From the NCBI RefSeq assembly GCF_900497805.2, contig NW_020954556.1, positions 62,594,447 through 62,658,446 of the forward strand: 64,000 nt of DNA, written 5' to 3'. Origin of the DNA: Vombatus ursinus (taxonomy: Eukaryota > Chordata > Mammalia > Diprotodontia > Vombatidae). The first letter of the stretch is position 1, and each line of letters begins with the position of its first letter. Under the pieces are notes generated by a model. It had not been told where the DNA came from. It saw only the letters and a program-made list of their open reading frames with translations, and did not search any database. Position numbers and translations under genes: made by a program. Positions 36,735 through 47,339 of this stretch are shown here, one piece after another.

Positions 36735-37650
36735 CTGCCCTCCATAGGGACTTCTGCTAGGCTAGTCACTATGCTATGCTAGTCACTATGATCCAGGGGT
36801 TTGTGTGGAGGCGAGTGGGTGGTGGGACATAGGCAAGAATTACAAAGGCTGAGAAGGCTGGGAGGATCTGCACTGGACCACTCCACTGATAGGATCAGGG
36901 ATTTAACCATTTATATGCATTCAATAAACAGTCATTAAGCTTTATATTATGGCTTGGGCACTATATTTAATGATGGGGGGAGGGAAGGGGGCAGAAGGAA
37001 TAAAAATTTAGATAAGATACCAGTCTATACTTTCAGAGAACTCCCAGTCTAGTAAGTATCTAAGTAAACATTTCTTTTCAATTCTTTCATTTCTTTTCTT
37101 TTCAAGAGAATTTTTCACCAACTTCAAAAGTAGTTTTATATATTTATTTAACTTATGCATTAATACAATACAAAAAAGACCAACAATATTCATATACTAT
37201 ATAGGAAACAATAATATCACTTAAATAACTATGCATTAGAGAGGGACATTTTTTATAGGATCATACACAATCAACATTTCTCTAATGGGGTGACTCATAG
37301 TGCATTCATGAAGGGAATTGATACACAAGTACAGTCTCCATTCCTTATTTTGGCACATATTTGAAGAGAGACACTAAAGCTAACTGCAGACTTCTCTAAT
37401 GGAACCTCTCTAAGATCCCTCCAAAATGTGGCATCCTCTATACTATGTTCTGAGGTCCCTCCCAGTTCTCACATTCTGTTTTCTATGTTATAAAGATCCC
37501 TTCCTACTCTGACATTCTAAGATGATACCTTTACAAGCATGGGGGGGACAGACCCTAGTACCTCACTTTTTCTTGTGAAAATCCTAAGGGATCAAATGCT
37601 GCATTTTTTTTTATCCCTAGGTAACCCAGTGAATACTAAGTAGAACAGTG
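36735..37650. other. Unrecognised stretch
   Basis: A near-direct repeat GCTAGTCACTATG occurs twice at about 36761-36789. A MIR-like tail is possible at 37390-37520. An AATAAA on the minus strand at about 37141-37146 could serve the gene ending at 37904. Confidence 0.4.
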
Positions 37651-37652
<2 letters not shown>

Positions 37653-37693
<41 letters not shown>

Positions 37694-37700
37694 TGTGTGT
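37653..37700. repeat. (GT)n microsatellite
   Basis: About 20 GT units with one interruption. Confidence 0.97.
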
Positions 37701-37903
37701 TTTCTTCCTGTGTGTGAACTTGACAGTTCATTGGAATCTTATATTTTATAACTCATTTTTCTTTTGGCCTGCATTTAAAGGCATGGAACCATGATAACAC
37801 CTTTTACTCACTAGTAGCATTTTGACTAACTTTGGAGAATTTTGCAAGAATCTTGGCTAGATAGATCTGCCCTTTATGGAAGACCTGTTCTCCTTGCTCC
37901 TTT

Positions 37904-38082
37904 TTACTCAAAGTGAGCACCAAAGAGCCCATCACTTTTAGGATCTTCAACAATTTCTCTGGACTTTTTAGTGTTAGCTGACAAAGGTTGGAAAACATCT
38001 CTGGGATCCCCAGCTGTTGCCATGTTGGTGGCTAATTCTTCACTTGATTCCAGGCCCCTCTGTCCAAGATTCACACCATACC
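37904..38082 (-). CDS. Last coding exon of an unrecognised gene
   Basis: I do not recognise this protein. The minus strand has a strong acceptor (TTCTTTTCAG ending at 38083) followed by a frame open for 58 codons to a TAA at 37906-37904. The only open frame takes two bases before the first full codon, so the upstream exon must end one base into a codon; the exon at 39855-40050 does exactly that. The encoded tail begins YGVNLGQRGLESSEEL and ends PKSDGLFGAHFE. It is hydrophilic and charged, with no membrane segment. The other two frames are closed early from the acceptor. The sequence here is free of recognisable repeats, which fits retention of an exon. A chance reading frame remains possible. 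Confidence 0.55.
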
Positions 38083-38724
38083 CTGAAAAGAATTCAGATT
38101 CAAAAAGGAAATTATAAGGGGTGATTAGAATTTGACTGTTAGATCAAAATAAACTCATATCTGAACTACAACTTTGTTTTTACTTTGAAATTGAAATACA
38201 TAGGTACATTGTGCCTTACAAAGAAGTGTGAGATAAAGGAAGGCAGACTTTGACTACAAGCTCCTTCCTTTTTCTGAGATTTTTTTTCTCTCATCTATAA
38301 AATGGGAATAATTATGCACACACAGCCTCCATCATTGGATCATTTTGGGGAAAGCACATTATCAACTGTACAGTACTACATGAACTATTGATATTATTAT
38401 CTCTGTGTTTCTCTTTTTCCCCATGTCGCTCATCTTTCCCCACAAGCATAAGTCATTAAAAATTCTCTCTCCAATTGTCAGCTAGAGACTAAATGCCAGG
38501 CAGTTATTCAAGTAAATGAATAGAAGCATAATGTTCAGCACAAGGAGCATGGTAGATGAAGTACTGTATTCAGTTCTTATTTTCAGGAAGAGTATTGAAA
38601 GCAACCCGAGCCTGTTCAAAGGATAACTAAGACTAGAGATAGGGATGGGGGGAGGGGCATGTCTAGAGACTATGCCACAGAAGCATTGATTGAAAGAATT
38701 GGAGATGTCTAGCTTGGGAAAAGA

Positions 38725-39055
38725 AGCAGTTTGGTAGAGCAGAAGAGCACTGAATTATAAGGCAGAAGATATGGGTTTGAATCCTGGCTCTTCTTCTTAC
38801 TAAGTGAATAATTTCTAGGTGGTACAGTGGATAGAACATTGGCCCTGAAGTCAGGGGGACCTGAGTTCAAAATCAATTCAACACTTGCTAGCTGTGTGAC
38901 CCAGGGCAAGTCACTTAACCCCAATAATCTAAAAAAACAAACAAACAACTAAATGAATAATTTGGGGGCAGGTCATTTGACCTCTCTGGGGCTTGTGTTC
39001 CTTATTTTTCACAGGAAGCCATATGATTAGAAGATGGCTAAGAAACCTTCCAACT
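38725..39055 (+). mobile_element. MIR split by a SINE
   Basis: MIR left half at 38725-38814 (TATGGGTTTGAATCCTGGCT) and right half at 38964-39055 (GGCAGGTCATTTGACCTCTC) around the SINE at 38815-38950. Confidence 0.75.
38815..38950 (+). mobile_element. Marsupial tRNA/CORE SINE inserted in a MIR
   Basis: CTAGGTGGTACAGTGGATAG through a CAAACAAACAAC tail, flanked by AAGTGAATAATTT (38802-38814) and AAATGAATAATTT (38951-38963). The first few bases of the SINE head are missing. Confidence 0.92.
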
Positions 39056-39307
39056 CCAAATCTTAGATTTAGGAAACTTGATTATGTGAAGTACTTTGTT
39101 AAAGTAGACCAAATTAGTTCTGCTTGGTCGCAGAGGGTAGAAATAGGAGTAGTTACTCATAGTAACTAAGTTTTTCCAAGGAAAAACTTCCTTCAAGTTA
39201 AAGCTGTGGTACGGCCTTCCTTGGGAGGTAGTGAGTTCTCCATCCTCGGAGGGCCTCAAGGAAACACTTGATGACAATTCATTGATGTTATGGGGGAGAT
39301 TCAGCAC

Positions 39308-39555
39308 TGTGCAATAGAACAGTTTTTGAGTCAGAGGACCAGGTTCAAATTCCATTAGATTGTAAACTCTTTGAGGGCAGGGACTATCTTTTGCTTCTTT
39401 TTATACCCCCCTCCCATAGTATAGTGCCTGCTATGGGCACTTAATAAATGTTTATGATTGACTGACCTCTGACGCTCACTATTTGTATGACCTTGGGCAA
39501 GCACCTTAACCTTGTAGGGCCACAGCTTGCCATCTATAAAATAAGGATATTGGGG
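39308..39555 (+). mobile_element. MIR split by an L2 3'-end piece
   Basis: MIR halves at 39308-39357 (GGACCAGGTTCAAATTCCAT) and 39466-39555 (CCTCTGACGCTCACTATTTG, TGACCTTGGGCAAGC) surround an L2-type end at 39358-39465 (TTGAGGGCAGGGACTATCTT, GGGCACTTAATAAATG). Confidence 0.75.
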
Positions 39556-39599
39556 TCCCTCGGTGGCTCTGCTTCAGGTCAAGGTTGACCTTGATATTC

Positions 39600-39748
39600 T
39601 TTTTTTTTTTTTTAGGCAATTGGGGTTAAGTGACTTGCCCAGCGTCACATGGCTAGTAAGCATCAAGTGTCTGAGGCCAGATTTGAACTCAGGTACTCTT
39701 GACTCCAAGACTGGAGCTCTTTCCACTGCACCACCTCGCTGCCTCCAA
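39600..39748 (-). mobile_element. Marsupial SINE inserted next to the candidate exon
   Basis: Reverse SINE with a T-run at its left and GAGGCAGCGAGGTGGTGCAG (minus strand) at its head. Target duplication CCTTGATATTC at 39589-39599 and 39749-39759. It lies about 105 bases downstream of the donor at 39854. Confidence 0.95.
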
Positions 39749-39854
39749 CCTTGATATTCATTGAGGATGTTTCCAACTCTGACATACAACCCTTCTCTGA
39801 TTACAAATGCCTTGGATATACATTTTGAAACTTCACAGAGGGCTGGCAGCTCAC

Positions 39855-40050
39855 CAGTATCAAAGTTGAGAAGATGTGCATCTTCTCCCTCCACCATGAC
39901 AGCAATGTTGTTCCTCTTAATATAGGTAGCTGTGATCTTCTTACAAGACAGCAAAATCTCAAGGAGCTGCTGGAGTGACAAGCCACTCACTTTTGGATTG
40001 CCATCCATTTTGTAGGCATTGAAAACCCAATGGTAGATTTTCTTCATTGC
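39855..40050 (-). CDS. Penultimate coding exon of an unrecognised gene
   Basis: I do not recognise the protein. The minus strand has a textbook acceptor (TTTGCTCTATTCTTTCAG, ending at 40051) and then 65 open codons plus one base to a good donor, G/GTGAGC, at 39854. It reads AMKKIYHWVFNAYKMDGNP, then a leucine-rich helix-like SLQQLLEILLSCKKI, then RNNIAVMVEGEDAHLLNFDT. The mix of aromatic, charged and aliphatic residues looks like a folded domain. Its phase (starting at 0, ending at 1) joins in frame to the exon at 38082. Without splicing, the frame runs on for about 38 codons into a SINE inserted at 39600-39748. Neighbouring unique sequence is bounded by SINEs on both sides. In other mammals WWOX is followed upstream by CLEC3A; this is not CLEC3A, NUDT7 or VAT1L as I know them. 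Confidence 0.6.
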
Positions 40051-40136
40051 CTGAAAGAATAGAGCAAAGGAGATCAAAGCTTGGTGAGTCCTTTGCCAAA
40101 GATTTCACATTTGTACATATTACTTTTGCATACATA

Positions 40137-40460
40137 CTTTATGTTGTTGATCATCTCATTTGAGCCCCATACCAATCTTATATGGGAGGCAAGGCAGGGC
40201 TTATTAATCTCTTTTTACATTCTGGTGTTTGGAGAGAAAAAATGACTTGACCCAAGGTTACAAAGCTAGTAATTGATAAAGCAAGAATGAGATTCCCCTA
40301 TCATATAGCACAGATCATAGTGCCTAGTCTTGGAAAGGATGATAGACATTATCTACTCCATCATTGGAGTTTGCTCAGGATCACACAGTGAGTGGCAAAG
40401 CCAGGGCTCAAACTGAAATTCTCAGACTCCAAATCGAGCACATTTTCCATTGAAACATAG
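40137..40460 (-). mobile_element. Two adjacent MIR/THER remnants
   Basis: 40137-40290 carries ATCTCATTTGAGCCCCATAC and ACTTGACCCAAGGTTACAAA. 40310-40460 carries AGGATCACACAGTGAGTGGC and CCAGGGCTCAAACTGAAATT. Confidence 0.65.
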
Positions 40461-40699
40461 ATAGTTATTTCTGAATCCCAACCCTGAATTAGGGCTGGGA
40501 AAAATACTTTCCCCCAGAAGCCAACTCTCAAATCTAGAAGCTAGATGCATTTTGAAAGTTACCATTGGACCTCAGGGATCTTGCCAGGATCATACGGAGG
40601 GGACTGAAGGATCCACATGGAAAAAATAACAGAAGCTGAAGGTGTTTTTAGGACCCTCATATTCAACTATAAAACTGCTGACCCCAGTTCCCTTCTCAC

Positions 40700-40811
40700 T
40701 TGACCCACATCCCTCTCTATTGTGGGCAGGGGAGTCCAAACCAGCTTTGTAGTAGAGTCCAATCCAGTTATGGATTGCCATAACTGATAAGAAAGTGCTT
40801 TGACCTCCTTT
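40700..40811 (-). CDS. Possible further upstream exon of the same unrecognised gene
   Basis: The minus strand is open for 37 codons (KEVKALSYQLWQSITGLDST, then TKLVWTPLPTIERDVGQ) to a donor CAA/GTGAGA at 40699, ending on a codon boundary as the exon at 40050 requires. The acceptor (ending TTTGAG at 40812) is weak. The left third overlaps a 70-base block repeated at 41851-41921, which argues that part of it may be repeat sequence. Tentative. Confidence 0.3.
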
Positions 40812-40855
40812 CTCAAATTATGGGGAAAGTTGAGTTTGAATAAACAGAAAGAAGA
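40783..40855. repeat. Local duplicated block, copy 1
   Basis: About 72 bases, roughly 80% identical to 41851-41921, sharing the exact word ATGGGGAAAGTTGAGTTTGA. It overlaps the possible exon at 40700-40811. Either a local duplication or two copies of an unknown repeat. Confidence 0.75.
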
Positions 40856-40909
40856 GCATACATATCTACTCACTCGGGTAAGATTTTGTTAAAAACATTA
40901 GGTACTACC

Positions 40910-41165
40910 TTGTAGCAATAACATGGTATAGTGGATGAACACAGGACCCAGAAAAAGGAAGACTTGGGTTTGAATACCACCTCTGACACTTACTAATTCT
41001 GTGACCATGAGAAACTCATTCAACCTACCTGATCCTCAGTTTCCTCACCTGTAAAATGGGGATAATAACAGCACTTGTTTTGTAGGGTTGCTATGAAGAT
41101 CATGTTAAATAATTTATATAAAATGGTTTGCAAGCCTTAAAGCACTATATAAGTGAGAGTTATCA
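40910..41165 (+). mobile_element. THER/MIR-type SINE, nearly full length
   Basis: AACATGGTATAGTGGATGAA, CACCTCTGACACTTACTAAT, CTCAGTTTCCTCACCTGTAA and AGCACTATATAAGTGAGAGT. Confidence 0.88.
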
Positions 41166-41404
41166 TTAAAATTGTCATGAGATATTATTATTAATCATGA
41201 GATATCACAACAACTTGGAGTCAGGTCTTTGCTAAGTTCTACCCAAAATGGTATTTCAGTATATTGGAGCTTGTCATTTCTCAATCATGGTGTACATTTT
41301 GTGGGTTCAATAGGCCAAAAACTAGTTACAGACTTGATGTCTACAAGACTCAAAGCACTTTATGATTGCCACATTTTAAGCAATAAAGAAAATATTCACA
41401 ATCC

Positions 41405-41510
41405 CTTCTCCTTTGGTCTCAGTTTTCTCATCTGTAAAATGAGGGTGTTGGATGACGGGGCTTCTGAGGTCCCTTTCTAAGTCTGATAGTCTTATGGTTC
41501 TAAGTATGTA
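41405..41510 (+). mobile_element. MIR 3' half with CR1-type tail
   Basis: CTCAGTTTTCTCATCTGTAA and TCTGATAGTCTTATGGTTCT. Confidence 0.7.
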
Positions 41511-41514
41511 TACC

Positions 41515-42950
41515 CTCTGCCTATGATATTTTACATGCTAACAAAAAATCATTTAAGGTCTTATATATATATACACACACAGACATACACATACATATTC
41601 ATTTAGAATTTTAAAACAATGATCAAATACCTGTTGGATATATTATTTAATATTATAGTTATCTCTCTGTGTTCGTTTTCCCTGTGGTTGGAGCAATATC
41701 ATAATATCCCACTCTCCATACTCAAGCAAGTTGGGCTCACTTTTCTTTACTAGGTATTGAGACCTTTCTTGAGATTTAACTGGCTCAGAATGTTATCATG
41801 ATTTCCTGGTCCCTGAGTACAAAACAGCCAGGAAGAGATCTAGACTTGTCCTGATAGGAAAGAGCTTTGACTTTCTTTTTCAAATCATGGGGAAAGTTGA
41901 GTTTGAATGAAAAGGAAGAAGTGGTGAACCACTGGGCAAGTCAGAGTCAGCAGAGCTTTATTTAGCTGGTTCAACCCAATGTATCCTTAATGCATATCCT
42001 TGTTCTCTAGTTATACCTAAGTAAATCTCCTTTGTTAACTGTTGAACAACTCATGAATGTCTCATTCATTCCAATACTGAACATAAACTACCAGGGGAAT
42101 AGCCTGAATCAAGTCCTGCTGAGAACACCCCTGTATTAGACTGTAGGTATAATGAGTGCAAGGATTATCTTGTAGCTAAATTTTCTATTTTCCCCAACTC
42201 TACAAACAGTAGGTGCATAGTAAGTGTTGGTTGAATTGAATGAGAAGGACTTGTGAGGTTGATGACTGCAGAACAGTAGGATTTGAAGTGGGGAGGGACA
42301 AGGAGGCAGCTGACAAAACAAGAATCCAGTGACATCCTAGAAGGTGGATGCCAAGAGGTAATTTTTTCTTTCTTATACAGGAATCTTGATTCATAAAATT
42401 TAGATCTGAACTAAGCCCTTAAAGACCTCAGAGAATACAACTTTTACATTTTATAGAGGAGGAAGCTGACATCCAGAGAGCTAAAGGCACTGGTCCACAG
42501 TTACCATATTGGCTCAAACAAAACTGCAACTGCTTAAAATAGATTTTCACAATGTCTGATTTGTAGTTCTGTGCCCACTTTTCATAATGTTTATAAGAAT
42601 ATTTGCTATTTAGGATTTTTGTAACTAGCGCCATTTTTTCTCTGTGAATGTCAACAAATTGATATTGCTTGCTAGAGAATGCCCATGTTTTATGTATCTA
42701 TGTGGTAAGATAGTTATCTATATATCTATATTGGTAAGTTGAAATCTTTTTTCTCTAATAGAATCCTTGTGAAGTTCTTTCTAAGCCCATATCTAGAGTA
42801 GTATTCATATGTAGACTCCCAAGAAAAACTTGTAAATGTTTTTGAGCATTGTTTTCCCCTATGGAGAATGTCTCAGGTCTGTTTCTGTTGGGATAGAAAA
42901 AAAATTATTTAGAAGATAAAGGAAACTCTTTAAGATTCTTTGTTTTCAAC
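41515..42950. other. Mostly unrecognised stretch
   Basis: Holds a TATATATACACACACA tract at about 41563-41581, the duplicated block at 41851-41921 and a MIR-like piece at about 42400-42500 (TTTTATAGAGGAGGAAGCTG). The reverse open frame 42634-42428 partly overlaps that piece and is not a supported gene. Confidence 0.45.
41851..41921. repeat. Local duplicated block, copy 2
   Basis: Second copy of the 40783-40855 block in the same orientation, about 1.07 kb away. Here the reading that matches the possible exon stops resembling it after ten codons. Confidence 0.75.
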
Positions 42951-42954
42951 TTAT

Positions 42955-43175
42955 ATACAGTTTTTAAAGTATTTATTTTTTAAAATTTATTTATTTTTAG
43001 TTTTCAACATTCACTTCCATAAGCTTTTGAGTTTTAAATTTTCTTCCCTTCCCTCCCCTCCTCCCTCTCCAAGATGCCATGCAATCTGATATAGGCTTTC
43101 TATATACATTCTTATTAAATATATTTTCACATTAGTCATGTTGTAAAGAAGAATTAGAATTTTTTTTTTACTTTT
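42955..43175 (-). mobile_element. L1 3' UTR fragment
   Basis: AACATTCACTTCCATAAGCT, TCCAAGATGCCATGCAATCT and ATTTTCACATTAGTCATGTT match the L1 end at 29220-29420. Confidence 0.85.
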
Positions 43176-43179
43176 ATTT

Positions 43180-44190
43180 TTTACAATTTTGCTATCTTGA
43201 CTCCCTTAAACTGCTGGAAAAATCTTTCCCTATTTCCAAAATTGTGATGATGCTTATCTCAACCTGAATGAAATTTTGTTTAATTTTGTTTCTTTTGTTT
43301 CTTTTTTTTTTTCTATCATCCTAACTCCAATAGAAAATAGATTGCTCCATTCTAAGTAGAGGTAAGAAAGATGATCTATCTGATCCTACAGAGAACTAGA
43401 AACTTGAATCATTACTCAATATAAAGGGAAACATGGTGAACTATATTTGGTGCCACAGCTTTATTAAAAACTCTGATAATGTTCTTCATTAATTAGTCTG
43501 GTATCTGAGGCTTCTGCATTGTCCAGATCATCTGTTTGGGAGTTGCCATTCCCAACTAACTAAGTTCAGACTGTAGACTTCAGTGCTGCTCAGGTAGCTG
43601 GTAGAACTCAATAGCAGACACAGACCTAGGGAATATTTCATCTCATCTCAAACCTTCTTTATACCTGTACTGGCTGCAGAGATTAGCATCTAAAAAAATC
43701 TCATTAGGATACAAAAAGTCTGTTCATGTGGTTGCTTTTTTCCTCCCTGGATGTGCCAGTTAGTTATCACAGAATCAATCATTTAGGGGGTAATTGACAC
43801 TAAATGTAGGGAGTAATATAGTCAGGAAAATCATCGCAGAATTTGTTTTTGAGAGATGGAAGGGACCTCAGAGGCGATCTAGTCCAAACCATGTGCACAA
43901 GTTTTTCTCTCTTCTCTCTATGCTAGGGATATCAATCCCTTTTGGTAAAGAGACCTTATAGGTCCAAGGGTTACCTAAATAATGATTCTCTCATATAAAC
44001 TTCCTTTCTTGGTTATGGTTTCTATAAGTGTCACATCATGAGGATTTGCAAGACATTCTGTGATAATGTCCTTAGAACAGAATTCAGAAACCACTCAGTA
44101 TATCCAACATGGACATTTAAAATTTTATGTTAAACCATGTCCACGGAAGCAAATGTTGGATATGTTAAAATTGTGCTCTATACCAAATAA
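43180..44190. other. Mostly unrecognised stretch
   Basis: Includes a short MIR/CR1-like start near 43830-43905 (AGATGGAAGGGACCTCAGAG). Otherwise nothing I can support. Confidence 0.4.
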
Positions 44191-44194
44191 AGTA

Positions 44195-44475
44195 TAATTC
44201 CTCATCCTGGCATTCAAAGCCTTCCATAATCTGACTACAACCTGGCTTTTCAGCCTTATGTCATATGACTCACCTTCATGTATTCCCTCTACGTTCCAGC
44301 CAAACTAGATTTCCCACTGGACTGGAACTTACTAGCTGTGGGATCTCGAGCAAATTATTTACCTTCTCTGGTCTCTAAACTCCTCAACTATAAAATTGAG
44401 GGATTGGATTAGATAACTCTAAGGTCTTTTCTATCTCTAAATTGCTATGTTTGAAGGTCCCTTCCACCTCTTATA
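44195..44475 (+). mobile_element. L2 piece followed by a MIR-like piece
   Basis: L2: CTTCCATAATCTGACTACAA at 44195-44305. MIR: GGAACTTACTAGCTGTGGGA and GGATTGGATTAGATAACTCT to 44475. Confidence 0.7.
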
Positions 44476-44479
44476 GTCT

Positions 44480-45170
44480 ATAGGACCCTGGCATCTATTG
44501 TCAATTGTTCCTTCCCATTCATTTCTTAAGCACAAAGGAAAAGAAAGTAATATTTTTAGCTAAATGTTTTAAAAAAGTCTTTATATTTTGTAAATTCAAG
44601 GTTACTATTCATTGTTTTTTTTTTCAGATTTTTTTTTTAAAGAGGAAAAAGATACCTGTACTCCCAAGTTCCTACTCAATTGCCCTCTTTCTTCCCCATG
44701 TGACACTATAGCTGAGTATCCTTTTATTGTTCTGTTCCTGGGTGAAAATTCCTTATAGCACTAAGCAAGCAACATGGTATAGTAAAATAAGTACTAAATC
44801 TAGGGTCAGACTAGGGGGTGGGGAGTGGTAATGTAAGCAAAACACAGACTAATCCCATTCCTGCTGCCAATTAAATCAGTGCTCTATTCCTTTTGACAAT
44901 TAAGTTAGCGGTATTTTTGCTTTTCTTTATCAAGGAAAATTCTATTTGGTCTGGGAAATATGGAACAAACTGATTAACAGAGGATTGAAGTTCAAGGCAA
45001 GTGTTAATATTGCCCATAAGAACCTTGCTACCTTCAGTGGATCAAGTCTTCAAGTAAAAATTGGATAACCACTTGTTGGGGAGTTGTAGAGAAGATTCCT
45101 ACTCAGATTCAGTGCCCTATGAAAGCCTTTCCAGCTCTGAGATTCAACGATCTTCCAGTGATTGATAAAC
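44480..45170. other. Unrecognised stretch
   Basis: No supported exon. The open frame at 44505-44711 runs through T-rich sequence. Confidence 0.4.
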
Positions 45171-45174
45171 AGAT

Positions 45175-45415
45175 TGCGGCACTGTGGTATAATATAGTGC
45201 TTAAGTTGGAATCAGGAAGAACTAGGTTCATATTTGACCTCTGACACTAATTCTTTAACTGAGAGCAAGTCACTTAAAATCTCTGAGCTTCAGTTTCTTC
45301 ATCTATAAAATGGAAATAATAAGACAGTACATCACAGGGTTGTTGTAAAAACTCATATGAGATAAAATATGTAAAGTGCTGTGCAAACTTTAAAGGGCTA
45401 TAATAACTTTATTTT
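45175..45415 (+). mobile_element. THER/MIR-type SINE
   Basis: TTCATATTTGACCTCTGACA, CAGTTTCTTCATCTATAAAA and GTAAAGTGCTGTGCAAACTT. Confidence 0.85.
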
Positions 45416-45554
45416 TAGAAAAAATTGTTTTCTTAGGTCTAGCATGTCCTTTACAGAAACTGGATGTGAAATAATCTGATGGAAACTGTTTTAAAACTTT
45501 AAAATGGAACTTTAAGACTGAGAATAGATGAGAAGAGAAATTATTTTACATCGT

Positions 45555-45650
45555 GGAATACTGGAGTTATCTTGGGAACCATCTTGTCCAAACACCAGCT
45601 CATTTTAGAGAAGAGAAAATGGAGACTCAGAGATGGGAAGATGATATACT
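45555..45650 (-). mobile_element. MIR/CR1-type SINE remnant
   Basis: CATCTTGTCCAAACACCAGC and AAATGGAGACTCAGAGATGG. The open frame at 45553-45801 overlaps it and is not a supported gene. Confidence 0.55.
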
Positions 45651-46009
45651 CAATTCAACTAAAATCAAAAGAAGCAGAAACAAAGTGATACTGCCATTAG
45701 GATATATCATAGACTATTTGGACAGAGACAAAATTTATGTGGAATTCTTTAGACAGAAACTGATACACAAGGAATTCATCAACCAATTCAGATTTTTTTA
45801 AAATGTTGTATTGCAGATGTAAGCAAGGTTAGGTAGGAGAATAAATACTAAGTACTATGAGAATGTTGTTGAGAATGCTAAGGTTTAGAATCAGTTGAAG
45901 CTGGCAATGAATGGGATGAGCAAAACAAGAAGATGGGTTTTTTAAAAATTAAATTTAAGAAAAGGATCAAAGATATGATTTCTCCTTAAAGTGGATGACA
46001 TAATGATGA

Positions 46010-46295
46010 CATGGTAATGATAATAATAGCTGGCATTTATATAGTACCTATTATGAGCTAGGCATTGTGCTAAATGCTTTACAAATACTTTCTCATTTAA
46101 TCCTCACAACAACCTTGAGAAGTAGGTGCTATTATTATCTCTCATTTCACAGATGAGAAACTGAAGCAAACAATGGTTAAGTGGCTTGCCCAGGCTCATA
46201 TAGTTTATAAGTAAATGTCTAAGGCCATACTTGAACTCAGGTTGTCCTGACTACAGGGTCAATGTTCTATTTATTGTGCCACCTACCTGCCATAA
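46010..46295 (-). mobile_element. THER1/MIR-type SINE, nearly full length
   Basis: TGGCATTTATATAGTACCTA, AATCCTCACAACAACCTTGA, TTCACAGATGAGAAACTGAA and GTGCCACCTACCTGCC. Confidence 0.92.
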
Positions 46296-46477
46296 CTAAG
46301 AGAATATAGAACTATTCAACTTGTATTTTGTTTCTGTTTTCTCTGTCAAAGAGAATAGTCTCTTGGAGTGGAAAGGACAGAACAAAAATGGTTGTCAGAG
46401 AGTTGAAACCCAATATAAACCTGAATATAATAAGAGAGTACCTTGGTGAGTTGAAGTCACCAGGCCCACTGAACTAT

Positions 46478-46740
46478 ATCCCAGAATAATAAAAATTTAC
46501 ATCTATATAGCACTTTAAGGGTTGCAAAGTGAGCCACATATGTATCATTTCATCCTGACTATAAATCTCTGAGGAAAATACTATGGGTATTATCCCCACT
46601 TTACAGATGAAAAAACTGAAGATAAAAAAAAATTAAATGATTTTCTCATGGTCATACAGCTAGTTTCAGAGCATAGATTTGAACCAAGATTTCTCCTTAC
46701 TCTACATCCAGTATACTTTCTGTTAGATCATGATGCTCAT
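46478..46740 (-). mobile_element. THER1/MIR-type SINE
   Basis: TTTACATCTATATAGCACTT, CCCCACTTTACAGATGAAAA and TCATACAGCTAGTTTCAGAG. Confidence 0.85.
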
Positions 46741-46855
46741 CATATGAAAAGCACTGAGAGAGTTAGAAAAATGTGACCACTGAATCATTACCATTTCTGG
46801 CAAATATATTATTTGACAGATGGTTCTAATGAACATCTAGAAAATAAAGCAGCGA

Positions 46856-47014
46856 GGGGAAGCTAGGTGGCACAGTGGATAGAGCTCCAGCCTAGAAGTC
46901 AGGAGGACCTGAGCTCAAATCCACCTCAGACACTTGACACTTACTAGCTGTGTGACCCTGGGTAAGTCACTTAAACCTGATTAACTCACAAAAAAAAGAA
47001 AGAAGGAAAGCAAG
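46856..47014 (+). mobile_element. Marsupial tRNA/CORE SINE with target duplication
   Basis: GGGGAAGCTAGGTGGCACAG to a GAAAGAAGGAAAG tail. AAAGCAGCGA lies on the left and AAAGCAGTGA on the right. Confidence 0.92.
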
Positions 47015-47339
47015 AAAGCAGTGATCATAGAAAGATATATAGTTTGATTTAGAATAAATCATACGCCAGACTAACCTCATTTCCTTTTCTGACAGGGTTA
47101 CTAAACTGGTAGAGAAGGAAAATGGTATTCAGATGTGTGTTAGTAAATTTTTAACAACTGACTCCTGGGGGGAAAAGTACACATGACACACTTTTAATTT
47201 CAATTTGCATCATTAACATTTTCTCTATTACTTTCTTAAGCCTGGAAAATCAGCAAAATAATAAGCCAAGCCCCGATCTGTAATATTTGCTGATTTCCTA
47301 CATGTAGGAAATTTTTAGCTCACATTGAAAAATTTAATA

